NCBI GenBank assembly: GCA_029891385.1
Contig: CM057228.1
Coordinates: 29,020,214-29,084,213 of the forward strand
Direction of reading: 5' to 3'
DNA length: 64,000 bases
Source: Erythroxylum novogranatense
Taxonomy: Eukaryota > Streptophyta > Magnoliopsida > Malpighiales > Erythroxylaceae
In this document: positions 1-11,908 of the stretch, piece after piece
How positions within the stretch are numbered: position 1 is the stretch's first letter
Layout of the letters: each line of letters starts with the position of its first letter
Program-made: the position numbers and the translations under genes
Notes under the pieces: model-generated
The model's input: only the letters and a program-made list of their open reading frames with translations
Databases searched by the model: none
Told to the model about the DNA's origin: nothing

Positions 1-1433
1 AATTGAAGCCAACATCCCAAAGTTTCAGTGGCAACTGACCTTACCTCATTTACATTTCTACACTATGAGTTATGGTCAAATCAGTGCAATAGGTCAAATA
101 TCAATTTTCCAGCTTTACTTCTCTATTCACTTCCTTTCATTCCAACACCCTTCCTACATCCATAAGCATCTTAATTGGACACAAAATCAGTCCCTATATC
201 ATGTCTACATTCACTAGGCATTCATACCAAAATTGGCAGCACTAACCTCTTCCCTTTCCATGCACAATTAATCATCAATATGAATTCAAAATCAAGCTAA
301 AGCCAAACTTAACCATTACCATTCTTTATCCTTACATACCTTACATTTATACCCATTAATTTATACTATACTTCTCATCAAAATAAAGCATCAATAAACT
401 TAATAATAATACCATAATCCCCTTTAAATGCTTCTAACTACCATGATGTATTAACTACAAAATCAAGCATAATTAAACACTTAACTTAAAACTTTACCTA
501 TTTAAAACTTCCAATCTTCAATCCCTTTACTATCTCACCTCAACACCTTCTTCACTCTCTTCAAACACATGCAAGTGGGGAGGTCATCATGGCAAGACAA
601 CAACTTGGTTGCATGAAGGAAAGCTTGAGTTTGGAAGAAGAAGTGATTTGAAAGGAGGAAAATTGATGGAGAGGAGAAGAGGCAAAGTTGATTTCGATGG
701 TGATGAGAAACAAACCAATAAATCATCTTTTTATCCCTTTTTAAGAGAGCATCCGAAAATTCTAGGATATGGCCAAGTCATCCTTAAGCATTAAATGCTT
801 AGGTCACATAGTCAAATGTGGAAAAGTCATAACCAATCAAAAATTTTAAAACCAAGACCAATATAATGCAAATCTCATTTTCGGTTCACTAGGTTTAAGG
901 GTCCAATTATGGGTCCCTCCAAGGTAAATAATTGGATAGATCCAAAAATCAGTAAAATTTAACCGGTTCGCCAATTGGCAATTTTTTTCTGGTCCGGGAA
1001 TTTCCGGGAATTTCCCCGAATCATTTTTTTTTGACTCCCTAAAATTGTAAAGCACGTAACAGTGCACTCCAAATAATTTTTCAAACACGAAAATCACCTT
1101 TTCTAACACAAAACACGTTTAGGCGGCTTATCGGCGATTTTGCGGTCCGAAATTTTCTCCGAAAATTCCAGAAAAATTCCTATAAATCCCAAAAATGTAA
1201 AACGCTTCAATGGCGACTCGAATAATTTTTCAAATCCCTAACCACATTTATCCCAATAAAATGCCGTTAGGCCCAATTCTCGGAATGTCATGAATGCATG
1301 ACCAAACAGTTCGTGTGCACAAATTCACTAATCACAGTACTAGTATACCTGGACACTACTCACACATCCCTATTAGTCTCATCCAATGACCCATTTCCTA
1401 TTTTACCCTTCCAGGAGGGGGTGGGATGTTACA
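1..1433 (-). repeat. 3' LTR of the LARD-like element (partial)
   Basis: This aligns end to end with 7592-9035 with only scattered differences, mostly single-base indels. On the plus strand it ends GTGGGATGTTACA, the complement of a TGTAACATCCCAC LTR start. About 2.7 kb of the LTR (the equivalent of 4917-7591) lies beyond the window. The small reading frames inside (for example 609-794, 846-1109 and 1298-1492) recur in both LTR copies and look non-coding. Confidence 0.88.
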
Positions 1434-1447
1434 ATTCTCCCCTCCTT
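1434..1447 (-). other. Polypurine tract of the LARD-like element
   Basis: On the minus strand AAGGAGGGGAGAAT directly precedes the LTR start TGTAACATCC. This is the position and composition of a plus-strand DNA primer. The bases just before it (minus strand, about 1448-1470) read like the extreme C-terminal tail of Tekay pol. Confidence 0.8.
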
Positions 1448-4400
1448 ATAAGAATTTCGTCCTTGAAATTCTCAGTCAACGATTCCCTATGACAGTAATC
1501 ATATGATTCTTCATATCCCATATACTTTTCCACTTAATGATTCACTTTTGGAGTGATCACAGTAACCACTCTCAGTCCGTGGTTCGATTACTATGGCTAA
1601 CTCATTATCACTTAAGACAATGTGGATTTGACAAGACTATCGGTTGCGATCACATTTTCTTAGCTATCTCACTTGTCATTTCTAGAATAGTCACCTCCTT
1701 TGGTTCCGATATATATATAACTCGATTCAGTATTTTCAATCTATTCATTGATCACATTATATCTTTCCAATACTTTTCCCTAATGCCATATAGTCCAATT
1801 TACGCTCCATCGAGTACGCTTCCATTTCTTTGGTACCTCCCTTAATCACGCCAGGGACAATTTACATTCCTTTGGTACCAATACAGTGACATTAAACTCC
1901 ACTACACTATAATCAGCAACAATGTACCTAATACAGTCATTTATTATATACCATTCACTTTATGTTTAAAATCGATTCTCGTAAGACAAATCACTATTCA
2001 ATAGTGTTCACACACTTTATCCGGAGTTTACTCTATCTCATTTGTCCGATCCGATTCCACTTTAGCTAACCATACAGGCTTCCTAAGTCACTTTCCTTTT
2101 TCTCACACATTTTAGTCTCAAATCCATTATGGTCTTTAACTCCCAGTAGGCACGGTGCAGTGTAACAGTATATATTTTCCAGTGAATCAAAGCTCTATAA
2201 CACGACCATAATCAAACCTTTTTCCTATTGGACATTCAACCTATAAACACTTGAGCCAAGAATCACTTCATTCTATACCTACAATTACTCAATTTCACTT
2301 TTCAAATATGCTGACTAGAATGTCTAACTTTAACTGTTCACTTTCTTGTTCTAATACCTTTTTATCGGTTCCACATACTTAGACTTTTGTTCACTATAGT
2401 TTTCCAATTCCATTGGTATATTCAAACTCATCATAAGATTTTCCCTTTTACTTTCTCGCACTCTTAACCTTTCATATCACTATTTTTACAGACTTCTATT
2501 TTTCCAAAACACTTCACTATTACCCATAATCTGCTTGACATTGATTGAAAACCCCAATATCTCGTAATTGATCCGCTCATTGAAGCATTATCGTATTTAC
2601 ACGGTCTCTTTCCTCAAATTAACCCAAAGGTATCCTTATAGGAATTCTACAGTCTCAAGGCTTTCAATAATGAGAATGGCACTAATACCATTTCTCACAT
2701 CAATTCAATTTATTTCATACTTGTTCAACATATTGTCACAGATTCAATACTCACGCCCACTCTTCCAAAGGTATGTTTATCATCGATGTCGATTCCTCAA
2801 TTAGTCCTATCATTCTTTTTACTTTTCACTGCTCAACACTTCCAAACACATTCTGTCTCTAATCACGCTTATTACCATTTTCTTCCTTCGCATAAATCCT
2901 ACTAGGGTCTTATTGACTTTACTGTACATCTTTTACCCTTTTCATCGAGTCCACACTTAGTGTATCGCAATTTCTTTATGAAGGTGTCACTACTTCACCT
3001 CATTGTCGGTTTCCTTTTGACCCTCTTGTCTCTATTCGCCATTCTTTTCATTTTCTCTTCTCATTTGTTTTCATATCATTCCTATCAACATATGTTAATA
3101 CCTTGTCATCCATATTTAAACCTCCAAAATTTTCATCTTATTTTAGTATCTCTCTTCTCAGTTCGGAACTCTTTTATTTTTCGTTTCAAATCTAGATTCC
3201 TCAACAGTTTTACATCATAACTGGAGATCGATTCACTTCACATTGCAATAGAATCACCTCAAATTAAAATCTCACTCATATGGAATTCTTTACATTTCTG
3301 TACATACAATGCAGATACTCTCAGCATTATGAGCTATGACCCAATTTCACTTTTAATTTTGTCCACAAAAATCGCATCAACCAATGATTATTCCTAATTG
3401 TGTTTCAATCCTTCTTCAATATTCGTACAATCTCAATCCAGACACTCTTATGCCATCACTGAACATATCAGAACATTTCTTTCGCGAAGGTTCCTTGTGC
3501 CAGTCACTTAAATACTTTTTTTTTTCACACTTATTCTGTAATCTATACCATAATCACTTTTCGGTTCCTCTCATACAGTGCACACTCACCCACCTTTGTC
3601 CTACTTTAACCTTTTAAGAACTTCACACTTATAATCACTCTAAACATTTACCGCCTGCTTCCTCTATGATTTCCATAGTCTCAGAACATACATTTCATTT
3701 TCATTAGTCACAATCAACATTACTGTCCAATAGATATCCCTAACAGTAAATCGATTTAAATACAATAACTCTTTTCATACACCACTATTGTGGTTGATTC
3801 ATTCTCACCATATCATTTAACTGTATGACTCATTCACATATCCGTTACGTGCAGCTTGACCTTGTAAGGTCATATCAACTTGGCTTTATCAGCTTATGAT
3901 CCTGTTTTTTTTTTTTTTCTCGCTACTTATCTTCTATTTTCCTCAAACAGTCCATGATCGGGTGTTCACAAATCCCCAATACCCAACAAAATCGTTGATA
4001 CCACTCCATTTTATCCCTATCTATAGGCTATCCATTTACCATTTTGTGTCCATGTACACCTAATTTAGAATTTCCGATACATCATCGAGAGAATTTATCT
4101 GTCTCTTTTTTCCTTTATGATTTTATCATACTAATTTCCAACCTCAAGCACCATAATCACCTAACAATTTCAGTCTCAAACCGATGCGGTCTAGATCATA
4201 ACCATTTCCAATTCATTTCATCTATCCGTACACTTTTACCTCACTCTAATAGGCATCGAACGTCTTACTTTTTCGATTCTTTCAGTTCTCAATAAACCGC
4301 TCTGATGCTCTATTGAGCTTCTTTCCGTTCGCTATTATCATCATACCTATAATATTTACTAATCTCCAATTCAATACCGTGAATCAAGATATGCCCGATT

Positions 4401-4897
4401 GGACCATCTACATTTTACTCAATTCCAATATTTCCCCTTTCATAACATATACAATCGAATCGTAATTACCTAACCATTCTGGGCTTTTAATCTCACTTAG
4501 ATCTACTATAACCGATATGCTTCCCATATCTCTAATGGACCTCTCAAGTTCTCAACATCTGCATTTTTCGTCACCATAACATTGTCAATTTAATTGGAAA
4601 TTCTTAATCGCCTAAGCCAACACAGTCATTCATTATCACTTATAAGGGTTTCTAACCCAGACAATTTCAATCTTCTTATCCATTTTCCTTTATCCTTTCC
4701 TAATTAATTATCCCTTTTAGGATTTTCACTCTAATCCAAAGATATCACTCTTCTCTCACTTAATCACTGACACTTATGCACCTTAGGATTTATCCTCGGT
4801 GACTCGACTAGGATCGATTGCCACGATGCTGCAACGACGCGACTCAAATGCATGAAACCTATGTTCCAAATCGTGCCCGGATACATTACGTATTACT

Positions 4898-4910
4898 GGG
4901 CTCGATACCA
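4898..4910 (-). other. Primer-binding site, initiator tRNA-Met type
   Basis: On the minus strand TGGTATCGAGCCC starts six bases after the 3' end of the 5' LTR. The usual plant PBS complementary to initiator tRNA-Met is TGGTATCAGAGC, so this site lacks one A. Its position fixes the LTR boundary at 4917. Confidence 0.78.
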
Positions 4911-6379
4911 CCTAAATGTAACACCCCACACCAGTAAGACCAACCCGATATCGTTGGTGATATCCGAGTCCGTGTCCCACGAGAGTGGCGTACTACATCA
5001 GTCGATTTCAAATTTCGTATACATTTTTTTCTTTTTTCTTCTTGTAGCCGTTAACTCCACGTTCACACGGCAGACACAGTAAGTAAATAAAATCCGTGTT
5101 CAATAAAACCAGCCAGTTATTACGGTCATCTAGTAATAATTACAATTAGTCAATGCAGAAATATTACTACCACAATGGCTTAGTAAAAATACAATGCCTT
5201 GTTATACAGTGATTGCGGAATACAATTTACTAAAACACTAATGCAGACACGAACTGATCCCGATCTCTAACCTTTACTTGACTACAGTAGATATACTCCC
5301 GTGTCAACCGGGGTATTCTTCAGGACCTGAAAAATAAATGCAAATTTTGGGTGAGTTTTGCGAACTCAGTGAGAAACCATCATCGATGGTTCACTCAACT
5401 CATGCATAGTCAATCAGTATACCAGTTATCATACATGATCACAATTCATAAATCATAAAAGCAATACAATCCACATTTAACCATTATGCAATGCACATGA
5501 GACCCTTTCCATTTTTATTACGTTGTTGTGACTGAGCGCCTGAAACTGTCCCATTAAGGGCGCATTACTCGGTGAGCCATAGGTTCTGTATCACTGTGGG
5601 CTCGAGGCCCAATCACGTTGAGCTATCAGCTCTCGTTGGCTGCTCTGGTCACAACTGCCAATTACTGTTCATGCCATTATGCATGAAATGCATATGTCCA
5701 ATATATCCACATCAATAGTGTATCAGATCCAAATTCATATAAAACACTCATAGGCAATCCCATGAAATTCATACATAACACTTCTATATCACAGTCCAGA
5801 TATTTCAGACACCTATGGTCCGAAATCAAGCAAATCAAACACATATAAATCCTCCATTATCCCCACATGGCATAGTTGCAAAATAGTAAACACATAAAGG
5901 TTGAGGAACCAACTAGGTTACTCACCTATTACTTCCGAGCTAATGCGGAAAGCCTCGTGACGTCGGTCAATCGACGCCCAATTGAACCTCTATATGAATC
6001 AGAAAAATTACGAGTCACTAAATATGAAATCTGTGCTCATGATGATGAGATATGCATGTTCATGAATTCCCAGTCCTAATTCAATATTTTCCCATAATAA
6101 AATTCTATGAAAAATTAGAAATTCATAGGCGCTGACGGTGCGCAATTTGGACCTCTATAGGTCCCCAATTAAATAAAACAGTGTTTACAAGTTCCGTCAA
6201 TAGGGGCTACGTCAAATTCCCGTCTAAAAATTCCCGTTTTCTCAGAAAATGAAATTAAATATTCAATGAATCCGATGCCTCTGGAATCAGGTCAATCGGA
6301 CGTCAGACGGGAAAGAAATTGACAAAAGAACCATTGTACCATTTAATATCAAAAAAAAATAATCAAAAAAAATAAAAAT

Positions 6380-6402
6380 AAATATATATATATATATATA
6401 TA
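6380..6402. repeat. TA dinucleotide microsatellite
   Basis: An uninterrupted run of TA repeats lies inside the LARD LTR, immediately left of the GC-rich palindrome cluster. Confidence 0.9.
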
Positions 6403-6410
6403 CGGAAACC

Positions 6411-6546
6411 TGCCTCGCGGGGGCGAGACGCCGCCCTCGCGAGGCGATTTCACCTTTCTTCGTCGCGAGGGCGATCCGTCGCCCTCGCGACGAGACCCAT
6501 TATCTCGCCCTCGCGAGGCGAGAAGTCGCCCTCGCGAGGCGGCGAG
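6411..6546. repeat. CpG-rich cluster of TCGCGA-centred palindromes
   Basis: Five or so copies of a palindromic unit close to CGCCCTCGCGAGGCG are packed into about 135 bp, with variants such as CGTCGCGAGGGCG. The surrounding LTR is AT-rich. Each unit can fold on itself and can also pair with its neighbours. The function is unknown. A CpG-dense promoter or methylation target, or a packaging structure in the element RNA, are possibilities only. Confidence 0.85.
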
Positions 6547-9036
6547 TTCCCCTGCTTGCTTTTTTTTTTTTTCCAAATTTCAATTCCTAATTTCCAACTA
6601 CTCTAACTTTTAGCACACAAATCAGAAAAATACCCACTATACCTCATTGGAAAGCTTATGGAAAGCTCTACAACTCTCAAGAAGATCATAAAAATCAATT
6701 CCAACCCTAAGGGTATCAAATAAGCCATCAAACCTTCTGCCTTCACAATTTCCCTCAACACAGGGCAGTACATTTGCAATTTCATAACTCACTGATTACT
6801 TAGTAATAAATTACCATAAAAATATGGTCAATAAGTTCACAATGTCCTCTACAACTTTCATGAACAACCCAAAATCAAATTCTATTGCAAACCAAGTCAA
6901 TTAATTCCTCTAATGTTACTGTCCCTGAAATCCTTCACTTTGGGCAGTAATCTTACAAGAAGCATAACTTCCAGTATACAAGTCAATAAATTCAGAACTT
7001 TATATCCCTGAAAAGATAACATCTCAAACTTCAATTTTCATGAAGCACTCAACATCCAATTCGATCTCTAACAATTTCAAAACTGTTATGGAAGTTTCTG
7101 TTATGATCATCCACTCATAACCTAATGTAGGGTCAATCTTTGAAAATCATAACTCCCAATTCTGACTTCTAAAAATTACAAACCATATGTCATTTTCAAG
7201 GTAATCTTTTCCTCTACAACTTTTCAGAAGCTCACTCTCACCAATTCAGTCCACATAAAATGTTAAAATTGCCTCCAATCCGAAAGCTCACAAATTCACA
7301 CTTAAGCTGGGTTTCATCCAAAATGCTCAAAACCAGTCAATAGTAATCAGTTCATATCTCTCAATATACAACTCTAAAAATATCAAGATCAGTAGCAATG
7401 GAAAGATAATTCAATATGCTACAACTTTCATGAAGACCCTTCTCCCTAATTCCATCTCAATTAATTCATAAAAATCAACAAAACTCAGATGTCATGGTTG
7501 CGGTTACTGTTCATAGGCAATGGAACAGTAACTTTCCATGCAAAATTTCACCCTTCTATCATTGGAATTCAACAACACCCATTTCACACTAAATTGAAGC
7601 CAACATCCCAAAGTTTCAGTGGCAACTGACCTTACCTCATTTACATTTCTACACTATGAGTTATGGTCAAATCAGTGCAATAGGTCAAATATCAATTTTC
7701 CAGCTTTACTTCTCTATTCACTTCCTTTCATTCCAACACCCTTCCTACATCCATAAGCATCTTAATTGGACACAAAATCAGTCCCTATATCATGTCTACA
7801 TTCACTAGGCATTCATACCAAAAATTGGCAGCACTAACCTCTTCCCTTTCCATGCACAATTAATCATCAATATGAATTCAAAATCAAGCTAAAGCCAAAC
7901 TTAACCATTACCATTCTTTATCCTTACATACCTTACATTTATACCCATTAATTTATACTATACTTCTCATCAAAATAAAGCATCAATAAACTTAATAATA
8001 ATACCATAATCCCCTTTAAATGCTTCTAACTACCATGATGTATTAACTACAAAATCAAGCATAATTAAACACTTAACTTAAAACTTTACCTATTTAAAAC
8101 TTCCAATCTTCAATCCTTTACTATCTCACCTCAACACCTTCTTCACTCTCTTCAAACACATGCAAGTGGGGAGGTCATCATGGCAAGACAACAACTTGGT
8201 TGCATGAAGGAAAGCTTGAGTTTGGAAGAAGAAGTGATTTGAAAGGAGGAAAATTGATGGAGAGGAGAAGAGGCAAAGTTGATTTCGGATGGTGATGAGA
8301 AACAAACCAATAAATCATCTTTTTATCCCTTTTTAAGAGAGCATCCGAAAATTCTAGGATATGGCCAAGTCATCCTTAAGCATTAAATGCTTAGGTCACA
8401 TAGTCAAATGTGGAAAAGTCATAACCAATCAAAAATTTTAAAACCAAGACCAATATAATGCAAATCTCATTTTCGGTTCACTAGGTTTAAGGGTCCAATT
8501 ATGGGTCCCTCCAAGGTAAATAATTGGATAGATCCAAAAATCAGTAAAAATTTAACCGGTTCGCCAATTGGCAATTTTTTTCTGGTCCGGGAATTTCCGG
8601 GAATTTCCCCGAATCATTTTTTTTTGACTCCCTAAAATTGTAAAGCACGTAACAGTGCACTCCAAATAATTTTTCAAACACGAAAATCACCTTTTCTAAC
8701 ACAAAAACACGTTTAGGCCAGTTATCGGCGATTTTGCCGGTCCGGAAATTTTCTCCGGAAAATTCCAGAAAAATTCCTATAAATCCCAAAAAAATGTAAA
8801 ACGCTCAATGGCGCACTCAGAATAATTTTTCAAATCCCATAACCACATTTATCCCAATAAAATGCCGTTAGGCCCAATTACCGGGAATGTCATGAATGCA
8901 TGACCAAACAGTTCGTGTGCACAAATTCACTAATCACAGTACCAGTATACCTGGACACTACTCACACATCCCTATTAGTCTCATCCAATGACCCATTTCC
9001 TATTTTACCCTTCCAGGAGGGGGTGGGATGTTACAT

Positions 9037-9190
9037 GCAGTTCTTCCTATCTCCTTTTACAGATATGCCCTTAAAACTGTTGCTTACCTTTTAAGTAGAT
9101 TTCTTTTCAAATCAGTTGATAACACCCCATATGAGATATGGACTAATAGTATTAAAGTTTTTACATTTAAAGATTTGTTCAATCTCTTTT
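9037..9190 (+). pseudogene. Ty1/copia integrase C-terminal remnant
   Basis: An open frame from 9037 reads LPISFYRYALKTVAYLLSR, then NTPYEIWTN and KVFTFKDLF before a stop. This matches the segment after the catalytic core of plant copia integrases, where LPxSFWGYALxTAAYLLNR and TPYEIWT are conserved. The reading starts exactly at the LARD LTR edge, so the LARD-like element interrupted this copia integrase. The upstream half must lie left of the window. It is a different copy from Copia-1, whose own integrase is at 27229. Confidence 0.8.
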
Positions 9191-10790
9191 AAAGTTGTGT
9201 TCTATCTTGAAAGCATTTTTAGTCTCTAGCTCCTATCTAAGTCATCCTCTTATATAACTTTTTAGTTTTGTAACTTTTGATAAACTCTATAATAACAAAC
9301 AGTGAAGACGTAATATTAGGCTTTTTTTACTTTCATTTTTCAAACTTTCATTGACGCAATGATTAGGATATTTCTATTTTCGTACTTTAATCTTCTTTGT
9401 TATAATTTTCACCTTTTTTTTAAGTCTTTAGTTCGTAATTTTATTGGGTTATAATTCATGATTTATGAATCTATTTCAAAGAAGTTGATTTTATTAGGTT
9501 TAAGTTATGATTGAATTGGTCTTGCTAGAGAATAACTGGGAATTGTGGGGTTGAAATACTGATTATCTTTAATTCTTTTCAGTTTCCCATTGATGTTATT
9601 AGGTCTAGGTTGTTATTGAAACGAGTTTGTTGGACAAGAATTGGGGATTGTGAGGTTGAGATGTTATCTTTGATTCCTTTTAGCTTTGGTTTATTTTCCT
9701 TATTCATCTAAGAAGAATATATATCCTGTTGGTGTTAACTTCCAAAAAACTATATTTAATATGCATAAAGGTTTTAGGCTTTAAACTTCAACAGAACTCT
9801 AGTTCAAGTTGAGACTTTAAGAAGGCACATATTTGATTTTACTTCATTTCTTGACCTTTTATGAAGTTTCTAGGGACCATTTGAAGTTGAAGACAATTGT
9901 ATGGGGATTACAAATGAAATGGTTAAATAGAAATATGAGATTTTAAGTAGTGAACGAAACCATTTTACTGATAATAATTAACAATTTATTAATTTTTCTC
10001 ATTTTGTATGGACTTATTGAGTTATTTCAAGGACATATAACTTGTTTGAGCTAGTGTTCCTTATTCTTGTCTTATCTCACAACAATTTGATAATTGCAAA
10101 ATTACAAGCAAAACATGTAAATTAAAATGTAAAAGGAAACGAAGTAAAGATTTGTATTTACTATTTAGTGATTATGACTTATGGAGTATGTGATATATGG
10201 TAATATACTAATAGGTCAACATTTATAAATGACAATTACAAATATTGTTGATTTTATTTAAATTCAACATATAACAAAATTGTGTAAGTAATCTTATGTT
10301 TAAATGCTTTTAGTTAGTGTCTTGCTTTTCTAAAATAACTCTATCATGTCTTCTTGTCTTGTATGATTGTTTTGTTTTGAACTTTCCTATAAAATATAAT
10401 GCATTTAGTAAGATAAGTGTTTTTTTGGTAAATACTATAAGTGTTTTTCAAAAGTTATTACTTTCTTAGAATGTCTAAATCTTATAGTTATGTCAAAAAA
10501 CAAAATTATTTTCTCATACTTATTTACAAATAACAACGAAAAAAAAAAAGAAAATAAATAGACTTATAATATATCTTTTGGAGATGATGAGGCACAATAA
10601 ATATTAGTTAAAGGAAAAGGAAAGGTATTATTGATATAGATTCTTATTTTCTTCAAGAACTATTATTGGTTCTCAACTTAGTTTAAAAATGTTTTGGTCG
10701 ATAAGGTACTAATTTGCTATGTAAATAAGCATGGGCTAAATAGTTCTATTTATATATTCTTTTAAATACTTTAAATTCATCTTATTTTGT
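9191..10790. other. AT-rich stretch without recognisable genes
   Basis: No long reading frame, LTR terminus or protein motif is seen in these 1.6 kb. It is probably decayed transposon sequence linking the copia remnant to the hAT fossil. Confidence 0.5.
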
Positions 10791-10794
10791 AGAA

Positions 10795-11225
10795 GCAATA
10801 TATATTACAACAACAATAGGTTCAGGATTTAAGGTACCTTCTTATTATGAGATTCATGTGCCTTTGCTTCAAGATTTAGAAAAGAAATGTAATTTGATTT
10901 TGGATACATATAATTATAGTTAGGAATTAGCATAATGTACTATTATGGCATATGGGTGAATTGACAAAGACAAAGAACCTTGATTAATTTCTTATTTTAT
11001 TTTAATATTGGATCAATTTTTATTAAGTCTATTGATGCTCATGATATGGTAAAAAGTGCTCATGCTTTATTTGAATTATTTTTAAAATTATCAAGTGCGT
11101 TGGACTAAAGAATGTTGTGCATTTTGTTATAGATAATATAGTTAATTATGAACTACCTAGGTACATGTTATAATCAAAGTATGAGCATATTTATTGGTCT
11201 TCATGCGTTGCTCATTATATAGTAT
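10795..11225 (+). pseudogene. hAT transposase fossil (DUF659 region)
   Basis: In one main frame with several stops the plus strand reads IGSGFKVPSYYEIHVPLLQD, then CTIMAYG, IDKDKEP, SIDAHDMVKSAHALFELF, VVHFVIDNIVNYELP and YWSSCVAHYI. This follows the DUF659 domain of plant hAT transposases block by block (GPGFKPPSYYELR, SIMSDGWTD, SVDAS, VVQVVTDNASNYV, WTPCAAHCI). The C-terminal hATC dimerisation region and the BED zinc finger were not found. It is inactive. Confidence 0.75.
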
Positions 11226-11309
11226 GAACCATAAGGGTACAAGCCATAGGAAGAGGGATTATACCAAATAACATGCTTAGCCTATAAAGAAAGCTATGCT
11301 TTTCAATGT

Positions 11310-11908
11310 TTTCTAAAGTTAATTTAGCTTCAATGCCTAGAAACACTTGGTGAATAGATTCTAGTGTTATTATTCACATAAGTGTGTCTATGTAGGATTG
11401 CTTGAGTTGTCAAAAACCAAGTGATAGTGAAAGAAACATCTTTGTGAGTAATGGCAAGTAGGTGGAAGAGAAGCAATAGGGACATTTCAATTATTATTAG
11501 GAACTGGATTTAATTTAGATTTGAAAGAGACTTTTATCGTACCATCCTTTAGACGTAATTTAGTTTCTATTTCAACTTTAGACAAATTTGGTTACTCTTG
11601 TTCATTTGGAAATGGAATATTTAACTTTTTCAAAATTTAAATCTTATTGGCATCATTTCTTTGATGGTAAATGATAATCTTTATTTACCTGATAATATTG
11701 CTCCATACAATGAATCATTGCATACTCGTGCACGAGGTATTAAAAGAAAATTAACCAATGAGAATTCTTCTATTCTATGGCACAAAAGATTAGTTCATAT
11801 CTCTAAAAGGAGAAATAAAAGGCTTTTGTCTAATAGAATCGTTGGCCCCTTGGCTTTTCATACTTTAATGTATGCATTAACTGTGTAAAAGGAAACAAAT
11901 AAATTAAA
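11310..11908 (+). pseudogene. Copia-1 protease and GAG-pre-integrase, first part
   Basis: From about 11310 the plus strand follows plant Ty1/copia pol. There is a protease with IDSSVIIHIS at 11357-11383 where IDSGATTHIS is usual, then VPSFRRNLVSISTLDKFGY, a GAG-pre-integrase with LWHKRLVHIS near 11775, and the CVKGKQ motif at 11882. Several stops and frameshifts break it. It ends abruptly at the TG of LTR-A, and the same protein resumes at 27229. Confidence 0.85.

Larger units (their letters stand above)
1434..4916 (-). mobile_element. Internal domain of the LARD-like element, no coding capacity seen
   Basis: These 3.48 kb separate the polypurine tract from the primer-binding site. All reading frames are short, and I recognise no gag zinc knuckle, protease DSG, reverse transcriptase YxDD, or integrase HHCC/DDE motif on either strand. 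The minus strand is purine-rich and the plus strand T/C-rich. In published LARDs the interior is structurally conserved but non-coding and is packaged by another element's proteins. That is an inference here. Confidence 0.7.
1..9035 (-). mobile_element. LARD-like Tekay-derived LTR retrotransposon, cut by the window edge
   Basis: Two near-identical direct copies (1-1433 and 7592-9035) are the same LTR. Reading the minus strand, both start TGTAACATCCCACC. The 5' LTR occupies 4917-9035, a primer-binding site follows at 4898-4910, the interior runs to 1434, a polypurine tract abuts position 1433, and the 3' LTR runs off the window. LTRs of about 4.1 kb around a 3.5 kb interior with no gag or pol reading frame match the published definition of LARDs, which rely on proteins of autonomous relatives. 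The last coding trace before the polypurine tract resembles the C-terminal tail of Tekay-type Ty3/gypsy pol, so I infer descent from a Tekay chromovirus. The right flank is a copia integrase remnant. The target duplication cannot be checked because the left end is outside the window. Confidence 0.8.
4917..9035 (-). repeat. 5' LTR of the LARD-like element (4119 bp)
   Basis: The plus strand begins TGTAACACCCCACACC and ends GGTGGGATGTTACA, giving the imperfect inverted termini typical of Tekay-type LTRs. The 7592-9035 part is duplicated at the left window edge. Inside are a hairpin motif (5353-5367), a TA tract and a CpG-rich palindrome cluster (6411-6546). Reading frames such as 8541-8789 and 8900-9094 have counterparts in the other LTR and are not taken as genes. 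Confidence 0.85.

Noticed and set aside
3384..4295. Small plus-strand frames in the LARD interior as possible genes
   Set aside because: Short, T/C-biased composition, antisense to the element and without motifs.
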